Positions 16,977 through 27,143 of a DNA stretch of 39,074 nt are shown one piece after another. How positions within the stretch are numbered: the stretch's first letter is position 1; each line of letters begins with the position of its first letter. Origin of the DNA: Thermosynechococcus sp. M98_K2018_005 (GTDB lineage: Bacteria > Cyanobacteriota > Cyanobacteriia > Thermosynechococcales > Thermosynechococcaceae); the NCBI RefSeq assembly GCF_015295825.1, contig NZ_DVEH01000067.1, positions 1-39,074 of the forward strand, given 5' to 3'. A program made the position numbers and the translations under genes. The notes below the pieces were generated by a model. It did not search any database. It had not been told where the DNA came from and saw only the letters and a program-made list of their open reading frames with translations.

Positions 16977-19900
16977 ATGGCATCCAGTAGCACCCAACAC
17001 ACCCAAGACTATCAAAAAGCGGTTGCCGCTTATGTGCAAGGTAACTACGAAGAAGCGGCCAAAATCACTGACCAATTGGTGGGCACCCGACCGAACGATC
17101 CCAACCTACGGCTGCTGCGGGGGCACATATACTGCTGCCAACAACGCTACAGCGAGGCTCAAGAGCAGTACCATGCGGTTCTCAATGCCACAACGGATCC
17201 AGAATTGATCAATCTGGCCAACGAGAGCCTTACCAAGATTAAGGATTTGATTCCCGCTGCCGAACCTGCTAAGAACGGAGGCGAAGAATACCACACCACC
17301 CTGCAAGGAGATCACACCCAACTTCAGGGGGACAATACCTTTTTGCAAACTACCCCACCCCCTGTGGAACCCCAAGCCGCGAACCCCTCAGAGGAATTGA
17401 GTCTTGAACACTTTGATGATTTTGGTAGCGATTTAGGGACAAGCAATCCCTTTGACGATCTCGAGGTTGCCGGCATTGAGGAAGAAGTTGGCGCCAGTTT
17501 AGAACAGGGTACTTTTAACCCCTTCGACGCAGATGCAGCGGTTCAGGATCCCTTTGCCTTTTCGGCTAATTCTTTGGAGGAGCTAGTCGCGGACATTCCA
17601 GAAATTCCCATCGGCGAATCCGTGCAGCCCCTAGGTACAGGGCCCGTCAGTGATGATGATATCACAATGCTCATGGGAAGTTCTCCTTTGACCCCGTCCG
17701 AACCGGCCAAACCTATTTTTGATGGTGAGACATCAGAAAGTACGGCGGCTCCTTTTCAAGAAATGACGCCGCCCTCCCTAGAAACATTTGATGATCCCTT
17801 TGCCGCTGAAGTGGCAGTGTCTGAAGAGAGTCTCTTTGGGGGGCTTACAGAATCGGGAGAAGCCAACGTCGTTCCTGAAGTCTCTACCTCTGCCGCTGGT
17901 ATCAGTGATTTGTTGACCAATGAGACGGCAGATGCCATTGAATTGTTGCCGCAGCCCGAATTAAGTTCTTCTGATGCGGCTGAGGAGGAAGACGATCTCT
18001 TTGGTGGCTTCTCAGCTTCTCTTGAGGCTTTTGAAACCCCAGATATTGTGGCAGAACCCCTGTCTCCTGAGGCCTTTAACCCCGCTACCTTTGAGGATGA
18101 GCAAACGATCGCTATGTCTGAGTTTCCCGCACGCGAAACCGTTGCCGAAGACCCGAGGGCACCAGCGATCGCGCAAGGGGAAGCTAGCTCTGGTGGTGCT
18201 GAACCCTTTGAATCCATTGCCGACTTTGACCTAGAGGATCTCTCCTTTGGCAATGCAGATTTCTCCGGTGCGGGATTTGATGATGAAATGACCATGGCCA
18301 ATCCCCAAGTGCATGGCATGGGGGATGTTGGATCAGAGGGCACCGTGATGACCGATGCCGGCACCGAGACCTTTGCAGTTTTACCGGATGAATTTGATCT
18401 CAGCCAGCAAAGTCTTGACGACTTGGCCGATTTTAGCCTCGACCTGAGCCAAAGCACCGCCAGCCGCACTGAAACCCCAACCCCTCCAGCAAGTCACGAT
18501 CTCTCAGCCTTTACCGAGCAAGTACCCGTTGCAGCACCCGTGGCTACTGCGCCAACACCTTCTCATCGTCCTAGTTCTGTGGCTGGAACAGTCCCAGCAA
18601 CTTCAACGGCCACAAGTTCCTTTGGCCAGCAAAACATTACCTCAGCCATAACCACCGGTGTGCTTTCCGCCTTAGCTGCGGGTGCTGTCAGTTTAGGCTT
18701 TAATGCCCCCGGCCCTGGGCCTTTGGTGAGTGGTACTGCCGCCGGTCTCACCGCCGGGGTGGCCGTCTATGCCATGGGGCAGCGTAGCGTCAGCCGCATC
18801 AAGCGCTTCTGTACGGATTTGCAGGCACAGTGTAATGCCGTGATTGCCGGTGATATGACGGCGCGGGTGCCGGTCACCAGTAGCGATGAACTGGGACTCT
18901 TGGCACAAAGCTTTAACCAAATGACGGATACCATCCAGCAGATTACTGCTGATGCCCAGAAAAAAGCAGAGGAAAACGAACGGCAGCGGGATGATTTACA
19001 GCGCCAAGTGATCCGACTCCTCGATGATGTCGAGGGTGCCGCCCGAGGTGACCTGACCGTACAAGCGGAAGTGACAGCGGACGTGCTCGGCGCCGTGGCC
19101 GACTCCTTTAACCTGACGATTCACAACCTGCGGACGATTGTGCAACAGGTGAAAATTGCCGCCCAGCAGGTGAGTCGCGGTGCCGCAGAAAACGAAACCT
19201 TTGCCCGTAGTCTCTCAGCAGATGCTCTGCGGCAAGCGGAGGAGCTAGCGGTCACCCTGAACTCGGTGCAGATGATGACCAATGCGATTCAGCGGGTGGC
19301 TGAAAGTGCCCAAGAAGCCAATGAGGTGGCACGCAAGGCTTCAGAAACAGCCCTCCGTGGCGGTGAGGCGGTGGAACGCACGGTGGCGGGTATTTTGCAA
19401 ATTCGGGAAACGGTGGCCGAGACCACCCGCAAGGTGAAGCGCCTAGCGGAATCTTCCCAAGAGATTGCCAAGATTGTCGGTGTGATCTCGTCGATCGCCA
19501 ACCGCACGAACCTGTTGGCCTTGAACGCCAGTATTGAGGCCGCACGAGCTGGGGAAGCAGGTCGGGGTTTTGCGGTGGTCGCCGATGAGGTGCGCCAACT
19601 GGCAGACCGGGCAGCCAAAGCCTCGAAAGAAATTGAGCAGATTGTGTTGCAAATTCAAAGTGAAACCGGCGCGGTGATGACCGCCATGGAAGAAGGGACC
19701 CAGCAGGTGATTGAAGGGACGAAGCGGGCTGAACAGGCCAAGCACTCCCTTGAGGACATCATTCAAGTGTCGTCGCAAATTGATACCCTTGTGCGCTCGA
19801 TTACTAACGCTACGGTCGAACAAACAGAATCGGCGCGAGCCATGGCTCAGGTGATGCAATCCATTGAGTTGACAGCGCAAGCCACTTCTCAGGAGGCACA

Positions 19901-20000
19901 GCGGGTGTCTGACTCGTTGCAAGGTCTAGTGAGTGTGGCACGCAACTTGCAAGCATCCGTGGAACGGTTCCGCGTTGAAAATACTGAAGATCAAGCCTAA
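16977..20000 (+). CDS. Methyl-accepting chemotaxis protein, PilJ-type, with acidic N-terminal half
   Basis: The 1007-aa receptor begins with about 90 residues of TPR-like helices ([19 protein letters not shown]). About 430 residues of acidic, Ser/Pro/Phe-rich sequence follow, containing repeated phrases such as EESLFGG and EDDLFGG. Two hydrophobic segments at about 559-601 form a membrane hairpin. Two HAMP-like segments come next (about 600-735), then the methyl-accepting coiled-coil with its conserved tip ([20 protein letters not shown], near residue 840). There is no periplasmic sensor domain, so signals must come from the cytoplasm or the membrane. PilJ-type receptors direct type IV pilus motility in cyanobacteria. 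CheA follows after 18 bases. ATG 16977 fits the TPR start. Confidence 0.93.
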   Translation: MASSSTQHTQDYQKAVAAYVQGNYEEAAKITDQLVGTRPNDPNLRLLRGHIYCCQQRYSEAQEQYHAVLNATTDPELINLANESLTKIKDLIPAAEPAKNGGEEYHTTLQGDHTQLQGDNTFLQTTPPPVEPQAANPSEELSLEHFDDFGSDLGTSNPFDDLEVAGIEEEVGASLEQGTFNPFDADAAVQDPFAFSANSLEELVADIPEIPIGESVQPLGTGPVSDDDITMLMGSSPLTPSEPAKPIFDGETSESTAAPFQEMTPPSLETFDDPFAAEVAVSEESLFGGLTESGEANVVPEVSTSAAGISDLLTNETADAIELLPQPELSSSDAAEEEDDLFGGFSASLEAFETPDIVAEPLSPEAFNPATFEDEQTIAMSEFPARETVAEDPRAPAIAQGEASSGGAEPFESIADFDLEDLSFGNADFSGAGFDDEMTMANPQVHGMGDVGSEGTVMTDAGTETFAVLPDEFDLSQQSLDDLADFSLDLSQSTASRTETPTPPASHDLSAFTEQVPVAAPVATAPTPSHRPSSVAGTVPATSTATSSFGQQNITSAITTGVLSALAAGAVSLGFNAPGPGPLVSGTAAGLTAGVAVYAMGQRSVSRIKRFCTDLQAQCNAVIAGDMTARVPVTSSDELGLLAQSFNQMTDTIQQITADAQKKAEENERQRDDLQRQVIRLLDDVEGAARGDLTVQAEVTADVLGAVADSFNLTIHNLRTIVQQVKIAAQQVSRGAAENETFARSLSADALRQAEELAVTLNSVQMMTNAIQRVAESAQEANEVARKASETALRGGEAVERTVAGILQIRETVAETTRKVKRLAESSQEIAKIVGVISSIANRTNLLALNASIEAARAGEAGRGFAVVADEVRQLADRAAKASKEIEQIVLQIQSETGAVMTAMEEGTQQVIEGTKRAEQAKHSLEDIIQVSSQIDTLVRSITNATVEQTESARAMAQVMQSIELTAQATSQEAQRVSDSLQGLVSVARNLQASVERFRVENTEDQA

Positions 20001-20018
20001 GCAATCCGGGAGGGGGCT

Positions 20019-23000
20019 ATGCAGAGCGATCAACAAAAGCGTATTCTTGGTTACTTCATTGAGGAGGCGCAGGAACACCTGACCACCATTGAAGATAGTT
20101 TGATGAATCTCCAGCAGGTGGTCAATGACCCTGAGGCGATGAGTGAAATGTTTCGGGCGGCGCACTCCGTCAAAGGGGGGGCGGCCATGCTCGGACTCCA
20201 CAGCATTCAGCACACCGCCCACAAGCTAGAGGACTACTTCAAAATCCTGCGGGAACACCCCGTAACGGTGGATGAAACCCTAGAGCAATTGTTTTTGCAA
20301 GCCTTTGATGCGCTGCGGGAACTCCTCGATGAATTGCAAGGCCCCTTTGGTTTGACGGAGGAAACAGCAACGGCAACGCTGAATCGGGTGGAACCAGTCT
20401 TCAATCAACTGCAAGCCCACTTGAACCACCTGACCCAAGGAGCAGAGGCGGCGCCCCCTGTGACTGCCCCTTCTCCCCCCGTGGCCGAACCCGTTAAGCC
20501 ACCGGTACAACCCGTTGCTGATTCGAGTTACCGTTTAGTCTTTCAAACGGAGGTGCCCGATCGCCTGCGGGCAATGTTGCAACTCTTTAAGCAGCCCGAT
20601 TCGCCCCAAGTGCGGCAAGAATTGGCGGAGGCCTGTTCTAATTTGGGTCAGTTGGGAGAAACCTTTGCGCTGCCCCAGTGGGTTGAATTGCTGGCGATCG
20701 CCCAACAGGCGGTGAGTAACACAGCTCAGCCCCTCACGGCTTTGGCACCGGTGGTGATCAAAGAGATTATGGCGGCTCGCGACTTGGTGCTCAATGGTCA
20801 AGGCAGTGCGATTCGTCCCAGTGACAGTTTAGTGGCGCTTCAGCCGCCTGTGATTGAGGAAGCTCCGGCTGTTATTCCAGAAGAGCCAGAGCCTGCGGTC
20901 TTAGAATCAGCTCCCATGACCCTTGAGGAACCACTGCAACCCCCTGCAATGGCCTCTGAGGTTGCTCCGCCAGAGGTGAGTGGGCCTGAAGAGGAGGTTT
21001 CTGAGCCGAGGGAGCCAATGAGCAGCGATGGCCATGGTGTCACTGTTTTTGGCGAGGAGAGTGGGGCTGATTTCCAAGAATTGAGTGACATTTTTGGTGA
21101 TGCCACGGCACTGCCGACGGACTGGCTGGAGGACACCCTTAAGGAGGATTTGGCCAGTTTAGGGCTGGGGGATGAAGCGGCCTTTGATGAGGAGATTTCC
21201 GACTTTTTGAACAGGACCGCTGCTGAGGAGTTGCCTGAGGCAGAACCTAGCCTTGATGCCATCCTCGATGAAATTGAAGAACTCTCTGGTGAGCTGGTCT
21301 CTACGGAGGTGGAGGAAGCATCCCTCGATGACCTCATGCCGCCAGCGATCGCTGAAAGTATGGCTGAGGCCCTTGAGGCGCCCTTGACACTTGACAGTCC
21401 TACTGAGGAAAATGCAGCCACAGCACCTGCCGAACTTGGTCTGGATGCATTCCTTGAACAATTCACCGAGGAAGCCCCCTCAGAGAGGGCTGCTCTTGAT
21501 GAGGCAGTTGCTTCCCTAGAAGACTTTTTGGGTGAGGTGGAAACCACCGAAGCTCCCGATCTGGTTCCCCTAGAAGAGGACTTTGAGATCCCTGCTCTGA
21601 GTGATGTTGCTGAGGATGTGGCTGAGTTCCTCGAAGAAGTGCCGGGTCTCAACGATGTCCTAGAAAACTTGGTTGTGGATAATGCGGCGGAAGAAGCCCT
21701 CGCGGAATTTATTGCCCCGCCAAGCACTGATGATCCTTGGGCAGAAACGCTATCCGCCTTGGAGGCGCCGGCGATCCCTGAGCCAAGTACGCCTGAAGTC
21801 ACAGCGGCAAATATCGCTGAAACCGAACCACGAGCAGAGGAGGTTATACCCGCTCCTGAGACTGCCAGCATTGCCGAGCGAGAATCCCTCATGGAAGAGT
21901 CCCTACCCTCTCCTGAGGCTGCGACCGTTGCTGAATCTGAAGCACTGGCGGAGGAATCTCTAGCCTCCCCTGAAGCTGCCAGCATGGCTGAACTGGAAGC
22001 GCTGGTAAATGATGCCACTGTGCCTGCTAGCCCCGAAAGTGTCCTAGAGGAACTGGAGGGGTTGATTGAGCAAAGTGCAACGAGTACAACCCCACCCCAG
22101 GCTGCCACGTTCAACGAATTGGATCAGCTTTTAGAGACGGCGGCACCACCTACAGCGGCCTTTGAGGATCTCGAGCAACTCTTGGGGCCAGCCACCCCTG
22201 CGGCACCCGCCACCGCTGATGATAGTTTTGCCGATTTAGAGAAATTAATTCCCCAACCCGCAGGGAGTAGTGCGAAGGCGGCCACCCCTCGACGAGCCGG
22301 GGCAGGGGCAAAAAGCGGCTCCTTGGTGGAACAAACCATGCGCGTACCGGTGCGCCACCTCGACACCCTGAGTAACCTCGTTGGGGAGTTGGTGGTCAAC
22401 CGCAATAGCCTCGAAGACACTCAAGAACGCCTGCGGCAGTTTCTCGATAACCTGCTCTACAAAGTCCAACAACTGGGAGATGTCAGCCAACAGATGCAAG
22501 ACCTCTACGAGCGATCGCTCCTTGAGAGTTCACTGTTGGGCGTAACAACAGCACGGGCAGCCAACGGTCAAGGAGAACGGGGAACCCACGCCACGGGAGT
22601 CGAGTTTGATGCCTTGGAAATGGATCGCTTTACTGGCTTCCACACCCTCTCTCAGGAGGTGATTGAGCGGATCGTGCGGGTGCGGGAGGCAGCGGATGAT
22701 ATCCAGTACGTGATTGATGAAATGGAGCAGGTGGCACGGCAGTTTCGTCAAGTTACCACCCAAGTCCAAGAGGGCTTGAGCCGCTCACGAATGGTCCCCT
22801 TCCGTGAAATGTCTTCCCGCTTACCGGGCGCCGTGCGCCGCGTTGCCAGTACCATCGGCAAACAGGTGGAACTGAAGATTGAAGGGGAAGATACCCTCAT
22901 TGACAAGGGCATCCTCGAAAAGCTCTTTGACCCAATGACCCACCTAATCAATAACGCTGTCTATCACGGCATTGAAGCCCCCGAAGAGCGGCGGCGATTG

Positions 23001-24263
23001 GGCAAACCTGAAAAAGGCCTGATTCGCGTGCGGGCGTTCTATCAAGGGAGTCAAGCGATTATCTCCGTCAGTGACGATGGGGCAGGGATTGATCCAGAAC
23101 GGGTAAAACGCAAGGCGATCGAGAAGGGTCTCCTGAAGGAGGCTGATGCTCCTAATCTCTCGCGTCAAGAGGTCTATGCCTTTCTCTTCCAATCGGGATT
23201 TAGCACCAAAGATCAAGCGGATGCCCTTGCCGGTCGCGGTGTGGGTATGGATGTGGTGCGCAAAAATCTTGAGGACATTCGCGGCACGATTAACATTGAC
23301 TCTACGGTGGGCAAGGGGACCACATTTACCATCCGCTTGCCGCTGACGCTGAGCATTACCAAAGCCCTCTGCTGCATTGATAACCACTGCCGCATTGCCT
23401 TCCCCATTGACGGGGTGGAGGATATGTTGGATATTCCCCAAGAGCGCATCCAAACCTTAGAAGAGGGTCAGCGTGTCCTCCCGTGGCATGATCGCCTGCT
23501 GCCGGTGCGTAAACTCGGAGATTTGCTGACGTACAGCCGCAACATCAGCCGTAGCAATGTCTATGGCGGTAGCAACCAAGATGATGGCATGGTCTCGATT
23601 CTCGTGCTGCGCAGTGGCGATGATCTCGTGGCTATGGAGGTGGATCAGGTCATCGGCGAACAGGAAATCGTGATCAAACAGTTGTCGGGGCCGGTACCGA
23701 AGCCAGTGGGTGTGGCTGGAGTAACCGTCCAAGGGGATGGCCGCGCGATGGTGATCGCTGACGTGCTGGAAATTATTGACCTGTCCCTGGGACGCATGGA
23801 TCGCGACTGGCGTGGGTTTGGCCACACTATGGATATTGTGGAACCCGAGGAAGCCTCTGAACCCTTGGTGCTGATCATCGACGACTCGATTACAGTGCGG
23901 GAGTTACTCTCGATGACCTTTACACGGGCAGGCTACCGCGTCGAGCAGGCACGAGATGGTCAAGATGCGTGGGAAAAACTGCGCTCTGGCTTGCCCTGTG
24001 ACTTGGTCTTCTGCGACATTGAGATGCCCCGTATGGATGGCTTGGAGTTGCTCTCGCGGATTCAAAAGGATCCCAAACTCAACCATCTGCCGATCGCCAT
24101 GCTGACCTCACGGGGCGCCGATCGCCACCGCAAGATGGCCGCACAACTGGGGGCACGGGGCTACTTTACGAAGCCCTATCTGGAAGAGCAATTACTGGAT
24201 GCGGCAGCACGGCTCCTCAGGGGTGAAGTTCTTGTGCAGCAGGAGCCGACACCTACCCCATGA
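20019..24263 (+). CDS. CheA-type hybrid histidine kinase (PilL/TaxAY-type)
   Basis: The 1414-aa kinase has an N-terminal HPt domain with H49 in FRAAHSVKGGAAMLG. A second helical region runs to about residue 260, followed by an acidic linker of about 480 residues. The P3 dimerisation domain (MRVPVRHLDTLSNLVGELVV, about 767) and the ATPase domain come next: N-box HLINNAVYHGIE, G1 VSDDGAGID and G2 GRGVGMDVV. A CheW-like domain (about 1110-1265) is followed by a C-terminal receiver with D1333 in FCDIEMPRMDG. It phosphorylates its own receiver, the CheY and PatA-like proteins. GGGAGGGGG-like sequence before the ATG is a strong ribosome-binding site. The stop overlaps the helicase start. Confidence 0.96.
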   Translation: MQSDQQKRILGYFIEEAQEHLTTIEDSLMNLQQVVNDPEAMSEMFRAAHSVKGGAAMLGLHSIQHTAHKLEDYFKILREHPVTVDETLEQLFLQAFDALRELLDELQGPFGLTEETATATLNRVEPVFNQLQAHLNHLTQGAEAAPPVTAPSPPVAEPVKPPVQPVADSSYRLVFQTEVPDRLRAMLQLFKQPDSPQVRQELAEACSNLGQLGETFALPQWVELLAIAQQAVSNTAQPLTALAPVVIKEIMAARDLVLNGQGSAIRPSDSLVALQPPVIEEAPAVIPEEPEPAVLESAPMTLEEPLQPPAMASEVAPPEVSGPEEEVSEPREPMSSDGHGVTVFGEESGADFQELSDIFGDATALPTDWLEDTLKEDLASLGLGDEAAFDEEISDFLNRTAAEELPEAEPSLDAILDEIEELSGELVSTEVEEASLDDLMPPAIAESMAEALEAPLTLDSPTEENAATAPAELGLDAFLEQFTEEAPSERAALDEAVASLEDFLGEVETTEAPDLVPLEEDFEIPALSDVAEDVAEFLEEVPGLNDVLENLVVDNAAEEALAEFIAPPSTDDPWAETLSALEAPAIPEPSTPEVTAANIAETEPRAEEVIPAPETASIAERESLMEESLPSPEAATVAESEALAEESLASPEAASMAELEALVNDATVPASPESVLEELEGLIEQSATSTTPPQAATFNELDQLLETAAPPTAAFEDLEQLLGPATPAAPATADDSFADLEKLIPQPAGSSAKAATPRRAGAGAKSGSLVEQTMRVPVRHLDTLSNLVGELVVNRNSLEDTQERLRQFLDNLLYKVQQLGDVSQQMQDLYERSLLESSLLGVTTARAANGQGERGTHATGVEFDALEMDRFTGFHTLSQEVIERIVRVREAADDIQYVIDEMEQVARQFRQVTTQVQEGLSRSRMVPFREMSSRLPGAVRRVASTIGKQVELKIEGEDTLIDKGILEKLFDPMTHLINNAVYHGIEAPEERRRLGKPEKGLIRVRAFYQGSQAIISVSDDGAGIDPERVKRKAIEKGLLKEADAPNLSRQEVYAFLFQSGFSTKDQADALAGRGVGMDVVRKNLEDIRGTINIDSTVGKGTTFTIRLPLTLSITKALCCIDNHCRIAFPIDGVEDMLDIPQERIQTLEEGQRVLPWHDRLLPVRKLGDLLTYSRNISRSNVYGGSNQDDGMVSILVLRSGDDLVAMEVDQVIGEQEIVIKQLSGPVPKPVGVAGVTVQGDGRAMVIADVLEIIDLSLGRMDRDWRGFGHTMDIVEPEEASEPLVLIIDDSITVRELLSMTFTRAGYRVEQARDGQDAWEKLRSGLPCDLVFCDIEMPRMDGLELLSRIQKDPKLNHLPIAMLTSRGADRHRKMAAQLGARGYFTKPYLEEQLLDAAARLLRGEVLVQQEPTPTP
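21855..22025 (+). repeat. Tandem 57-base repeats inside the CheA linker
   Basis: Three in-frame units of 57 bases (19 codons) start at 21855, 21912 and 21969. They encode related acidic segments beginning PETASIAERE, PEAATVAESE and PEAASMAELE. The third unit diverges at its end. This kind of repeat may expand or shrink between strains. Confidence 0.75.
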
Positions 24264-26932
24264 TGAGTGAGCGATCGCCCGCCCTAGCAGACTTCCTTGC
24301 CCAACTTCCTTTTGAACTGGATGCCTTTCAAGAAGCGGCGATCACTGCCCTCGATGCCGGTCGCTCTGTAGTGGTCTGTGCTCCTACGGGGTCAGGTAAA
24401 ACCCTCATTGGTGAGTATGCAATTCACCGTGCCCTGACGCGGCAGCAACGGGTTTTCTACACCACCCCCCTCAAGGCACTCTCGAACCAGAAGTGGCGTG
24501 ACTTTCAGCAGCAGTTTGGCACGGAGCAAGTGGGTCTTTTGACCGGGGATGTCTCGATTAACCGCGATGCGCCGATTCTGGTGATGACGACGGAAATTTT
24601 CCGCAATATGCTCTACGGTACTCCCATTGGCGAAGTGGGTACCTCTCTTGCGGGGGTTGAAGTGGTGGTGCTCGATGAATGCCACTACATGAACGATCGC
24701 CAGCGGGGCACCGTTTGGGAAGAATCCATCATCTACTGCCCCAAGGAAATTCAACTAGTAGCCCTCTCCGCCACGATCGCCAACGGCGAGCAACTCACCG
24801 ACTGGATTCAATTCGTCCATGGGGATGCTGAACTCATCTACTCCGACTGGCGACCAATTCCACTGCACTTTTACTTTTGCAATGGCAAGGGACTCTTCCC
24901 CCTCTTGGATGGCCAACGCAAACGCCTCAACCCAAAGCTTCACGGGCAGCCTGAACTGCGGCGACGCGGCGGCAAGCGGGACTTTTTGAGCATCCGCTAC
25001 GTGGTCAGCCAACTGCAACAGCGGGAGATGCTGCCGGCCATTTACTTTATCTTTAGTCGGCGTGGCTGTGACCAGGCCGTTCAAGAGGTCTTGGGCATGA
25101 ATCTCCTCACCAAGGCAGAACAGCAGGCACTGGCGGAGCGGGTCGAAGCCTTTTTGGCACAGCATCAGGACATTGTTGCCCCGGAAATGATTGCCCCCCT
25201 CTACCAAGGGATTGCCGCTCACCATGCCGGGGTGCTACCCGTGGTGAAAACCCTTGTGGAAACCCTCTTTCAGGAAGGCCTGATCAAACTCGTCTTTGCC
25301 ACGGAAACGCTGGCCGCAGGGATCAATATGCCCGCGCGCACCACTGTTATTTCTACCCTCTCGAAGCGCACTGACAGTGGTCATCGGCTCTTGACAGCCT
25401 CGGAGTTTCTGCAAATGGCAGGGCGAGCCGGCCGCCGGGGCATGGATACGGTGGGTCATGTGGTTACCTTGCAAACCCCCTTTGAGGGCGCCCATGAGGC
25501 AGCGTTTTTGGCCACAGCCGCCCCGGATCCCCTAATTAGCCAATTTACCCCCAGCTATGGCATGGTCTTGAACCTGCTCCAACGCCACACCCTTGAAGAA
25601 GCGCGGGAATTGGTGGAGCGCAGTTTTGGGCAGTATTTGGCCACATTGCAACTGACACCGCAGCGGCAGGCGATCGCCCAACTGGAAACGGAACTGCAAA
25701 CCGTGCAACAACGCCTTGCGGGCATTGATCGGCAGCAACTGGCGCAGTATCAAAAGCTGCGGGAACGACTGCGGCAGGATCAACGGCTTCTGAAAATCCT
25801 GGAACAGCAGGCGGAGCAGGAACGTGCCCAAGAACTCCTCCCTTTTATGATGGCAGTGCCGCCGGGGACGTGGCTCCATATCAAGTCCCCGCTGCGAGAT
25901 CATCCCCCCTTAGCCGCCGTCCTCTGCCAGCCCGTTGCTGGTGCCGGGCAGTTGCCCCACTGGCTGTGCCTTGCGGCCGATGGTCGCTTTCGGGTCGTTG
26001 GCATTGATGACATTTTGGCTGTCTATCCCGATCGCCCCGCCTGTAGTAATCTCCCCCCGCCCCCAGAGGCGATGAAACTGCGCCTAGGGGAAAGTTATCC
26101 TTGCAATGAGGCGAATCACTACCTCGGTACTCTCCCGGATCTACCACCCGTCTTAGCCGCGCCGGCAGTGGCTGCCCAAGCCGCTAAAATCGCTGACCTT
26201 GAGGCAAAACTGAGCCAACTGCAAGGGAGTCTGCCGCAAAATGTCCACTCGCTGCTACGTCTAGTGCGTCGTGAAGAACGGCTACAAACGGAACTGCGCG
26301 ATCGCCAGCACAAGCTCCATCAACAGTCCCAACGCCACTGGGAGCAATTTCTTGCCCTCATTGCTGCACTGCAAGAGTTTGGTGGCCTCAATGATCTAAC
26401 CCCTACCCCCCTTGGGGAAATGGCCGCTGCGCTGCGGGGAGAGAACGAACTTTGGTTGGCCTTGGCCTTAGCCTCTGGCGAACTCGATGACTTGCCCCCC
26501 CACCTCTTGGCGGCGGCGATCGCGGCTCTAGTGACTGAAACGCCCCGTTCCGACAGTTGGTGCAACTACCCCATTCCCAGTGAAGTAGAAGAACGCCTTG
26601 CCGCCCTTAGTCCAATTCGCCGGCGGCTGTTTCAGGTGCAGCGCCGCCATCACATTATTTTCCCCCTCTGGTACGAGTGGGATCTCATTGGCCTGGTGGA
26701 GCAGTGGGCCTTGGGCACGCCGTGGAATGAATTGTGCGCTCAAACCAATCTCGATGCCGGCGATATTGTGCGGTTACTGCGGCGCACCCTCGATTTTCTT
26801 TCCCAGATTCCCCATGCGCCCCACACCCCTCCCCAACTGCGCCAAAGTGCCCAGCAGGCACGCTACCTCCTGGATCGCTTCCCCGTGAATGACTTGCTAG
26901 AAGGGGTGGAGCTAGAGGCGGCAACCGTATAG
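24260..26932 (+). CDS. SKI2-like DExH-box RNA helicase
   Basis: The 890-aa protein has Walker A CAPTGSGKT (residues 40-48), Walker B/DExH DECH (139-142), motif III LSATIAN, and motif VI QMAGRAGRRGMD (from residue 385). A middle coiled-coil (about 470-520) and a DSHCT-like C-terminal domain follow, as in Ski2/Mtr4-type helicases. Such enzymes unwind RNA for 3'-to-5' decay; the cyanobacterial form is known only by similarity. The ATG overlaps the CheA stop (ATGA), so it is translationally coupled to the chemotaxis genes. A functional link is not obvious. It ends 19 bases before the convergent CAU-anticodon tRNA. Confidence 0.92.
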   Translation: MMSERSPALADFLAQLPFELDAFQEAAITALDAGRSVVVCAPTGSGKTLIGEYAIHRALTRQQRVFYTTPLKALSNQKWRDFQQQFGTEQVGLLTGDVSINRDAPILVMTTEIFRNMLYGTPIGEVGTSLAGVEVVVLDECHYMNDRQRGTVWEESIIYCPKEIQLVALSATIANGEQLTDWIQFVHGDAELIYSDWRPIPLHFYFCNGKGLFPLLDGQRKRLNPKLHGQPELRRRGGKRDFLSIRYVVSQLQQREMLPAIYFIFSRRGCDQAVQEVLGMNLLTKAEQQALAERVEAFLAQHQDIVAPEMIAPLYQGIAAHHAGVLPVVKTLVETLFQEGLIKLVFATETLAAGINMPARTTVISTLSKRTDSGHRLLTASEFLQMAGRAGRRGMDTVGHVVTLQTPFEGAHEAAFLATAAPDPLISQFTPSYGMVLNLLQRHTLEEARELVERSFGQYLATLQLTPQRQAIAQLETELQTVQQRLAGIDRQQLAQYQKLRERLRQDQRLLKILEQQAEQERAQELLPFMMAVPPGTWLHIKSPLRDHPPLAAVLCQPVAGAGQLPHWLCLAADGRFRVVGIDDILAVYPDRPACSNLPPPPEAMKLRLGESYPCNEANHYLGTLPDLPPVLAAPAVAAQAAKIADLEAKLSQLQGSLPQNVHSLLRLVRREERLQTELRDRQHKLHQQSQRHWEQFLALIAALQEFGGLNDLTPTPLGEMAAALRGENELWLALALASGELDDLPPHLLAAAIAALVTETPRSDSWCNYPIPSEVEERLAALSPIRRRLFQVQRRHHIIFPLWYEWDLIGLVEQWALGTPWNELCAQTNLDAGDIVRLLRRTLDFLSQIPHAPHTPPQLRQSAQQARYLLDRFPVNDLLEGVELEAATV

Positions 26933-26951
26933 TTTGAATCGTCACAAGAAG

Positions 26952-27024
26952 TGGCTCAGGCGGGATTTGAACCTGCGACCTTGGGCTTATGAGTCCCCTG
27001 CTCTAACCACTGAGCTACTGAGCC
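26952..27024 (-). tRNA. tRNA with CAU anticodon (elongator Met or Ile2)
   Basis: The 73-base cloverleaf has acceptor GGCTCAG/CTGAGCC and D-arm GCTC/GAGC. The anticodon loop is CTCATAA with CAU at 26989-26991. The discriminator base is A. The first pair is G-C, so it is not an initiator tRNA. The body resembles E. coli ileX (tRNA-Ile2 with lysidine) as well as elongator Met, so the amino acid is left open. Three pairs are non-canonical: G27-A43, A31-G39 and A51-C63. CCA is not encoded. Confidence 0.9.
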
Positions 27025-27044
27025 GAAATTTTTGCGTAATTTTT

Positions 27045-27072
27045 ATTATAACGCGAATGTCCCAAAACTCAA
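27045..27072 (-). promoter_or_regulatory. Sigma70-like promoter of the CAU tRNA
   Basis: On the minus strand TTGAGT (27072-27067) and TATAAT (27050-27045) are separated by 16 bases. The -10 box lies 20 bases before the tRNA 5' end. Both boxes and the spacing are good. Confidence 0.65.
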
Positions 27073-27143
27073 GGCTCGGCCCGCAGATTGAAGTCGAGTT
27101 CGCCGTACAATAAAGAGTGGATCCATTAGAGGAAAGATAGGCG

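Noticed and set aside
16825-17208. 127-aa open frame before the receptor
   Set aside because: It runs into the receptor gene in another frame and has unusual composition. The TPR-like receptor frame explains the sequence better.
17756-18469. 237-aa Ser-rich open frame on the minus strand
   Set aside because: It is antisense to the acidic half of the receptor and has the same mirror-composition artefact as the CheA antisense frame.
20840-22114. 424-aa open frame on the minus strand
   Set aside because: It is antisense to the acidic CheA linker. Its Ser/Ala-rich composition is the complement of the GAG/GAA-rich codons there, and it has no ribosome-binding site or recognisable domain.
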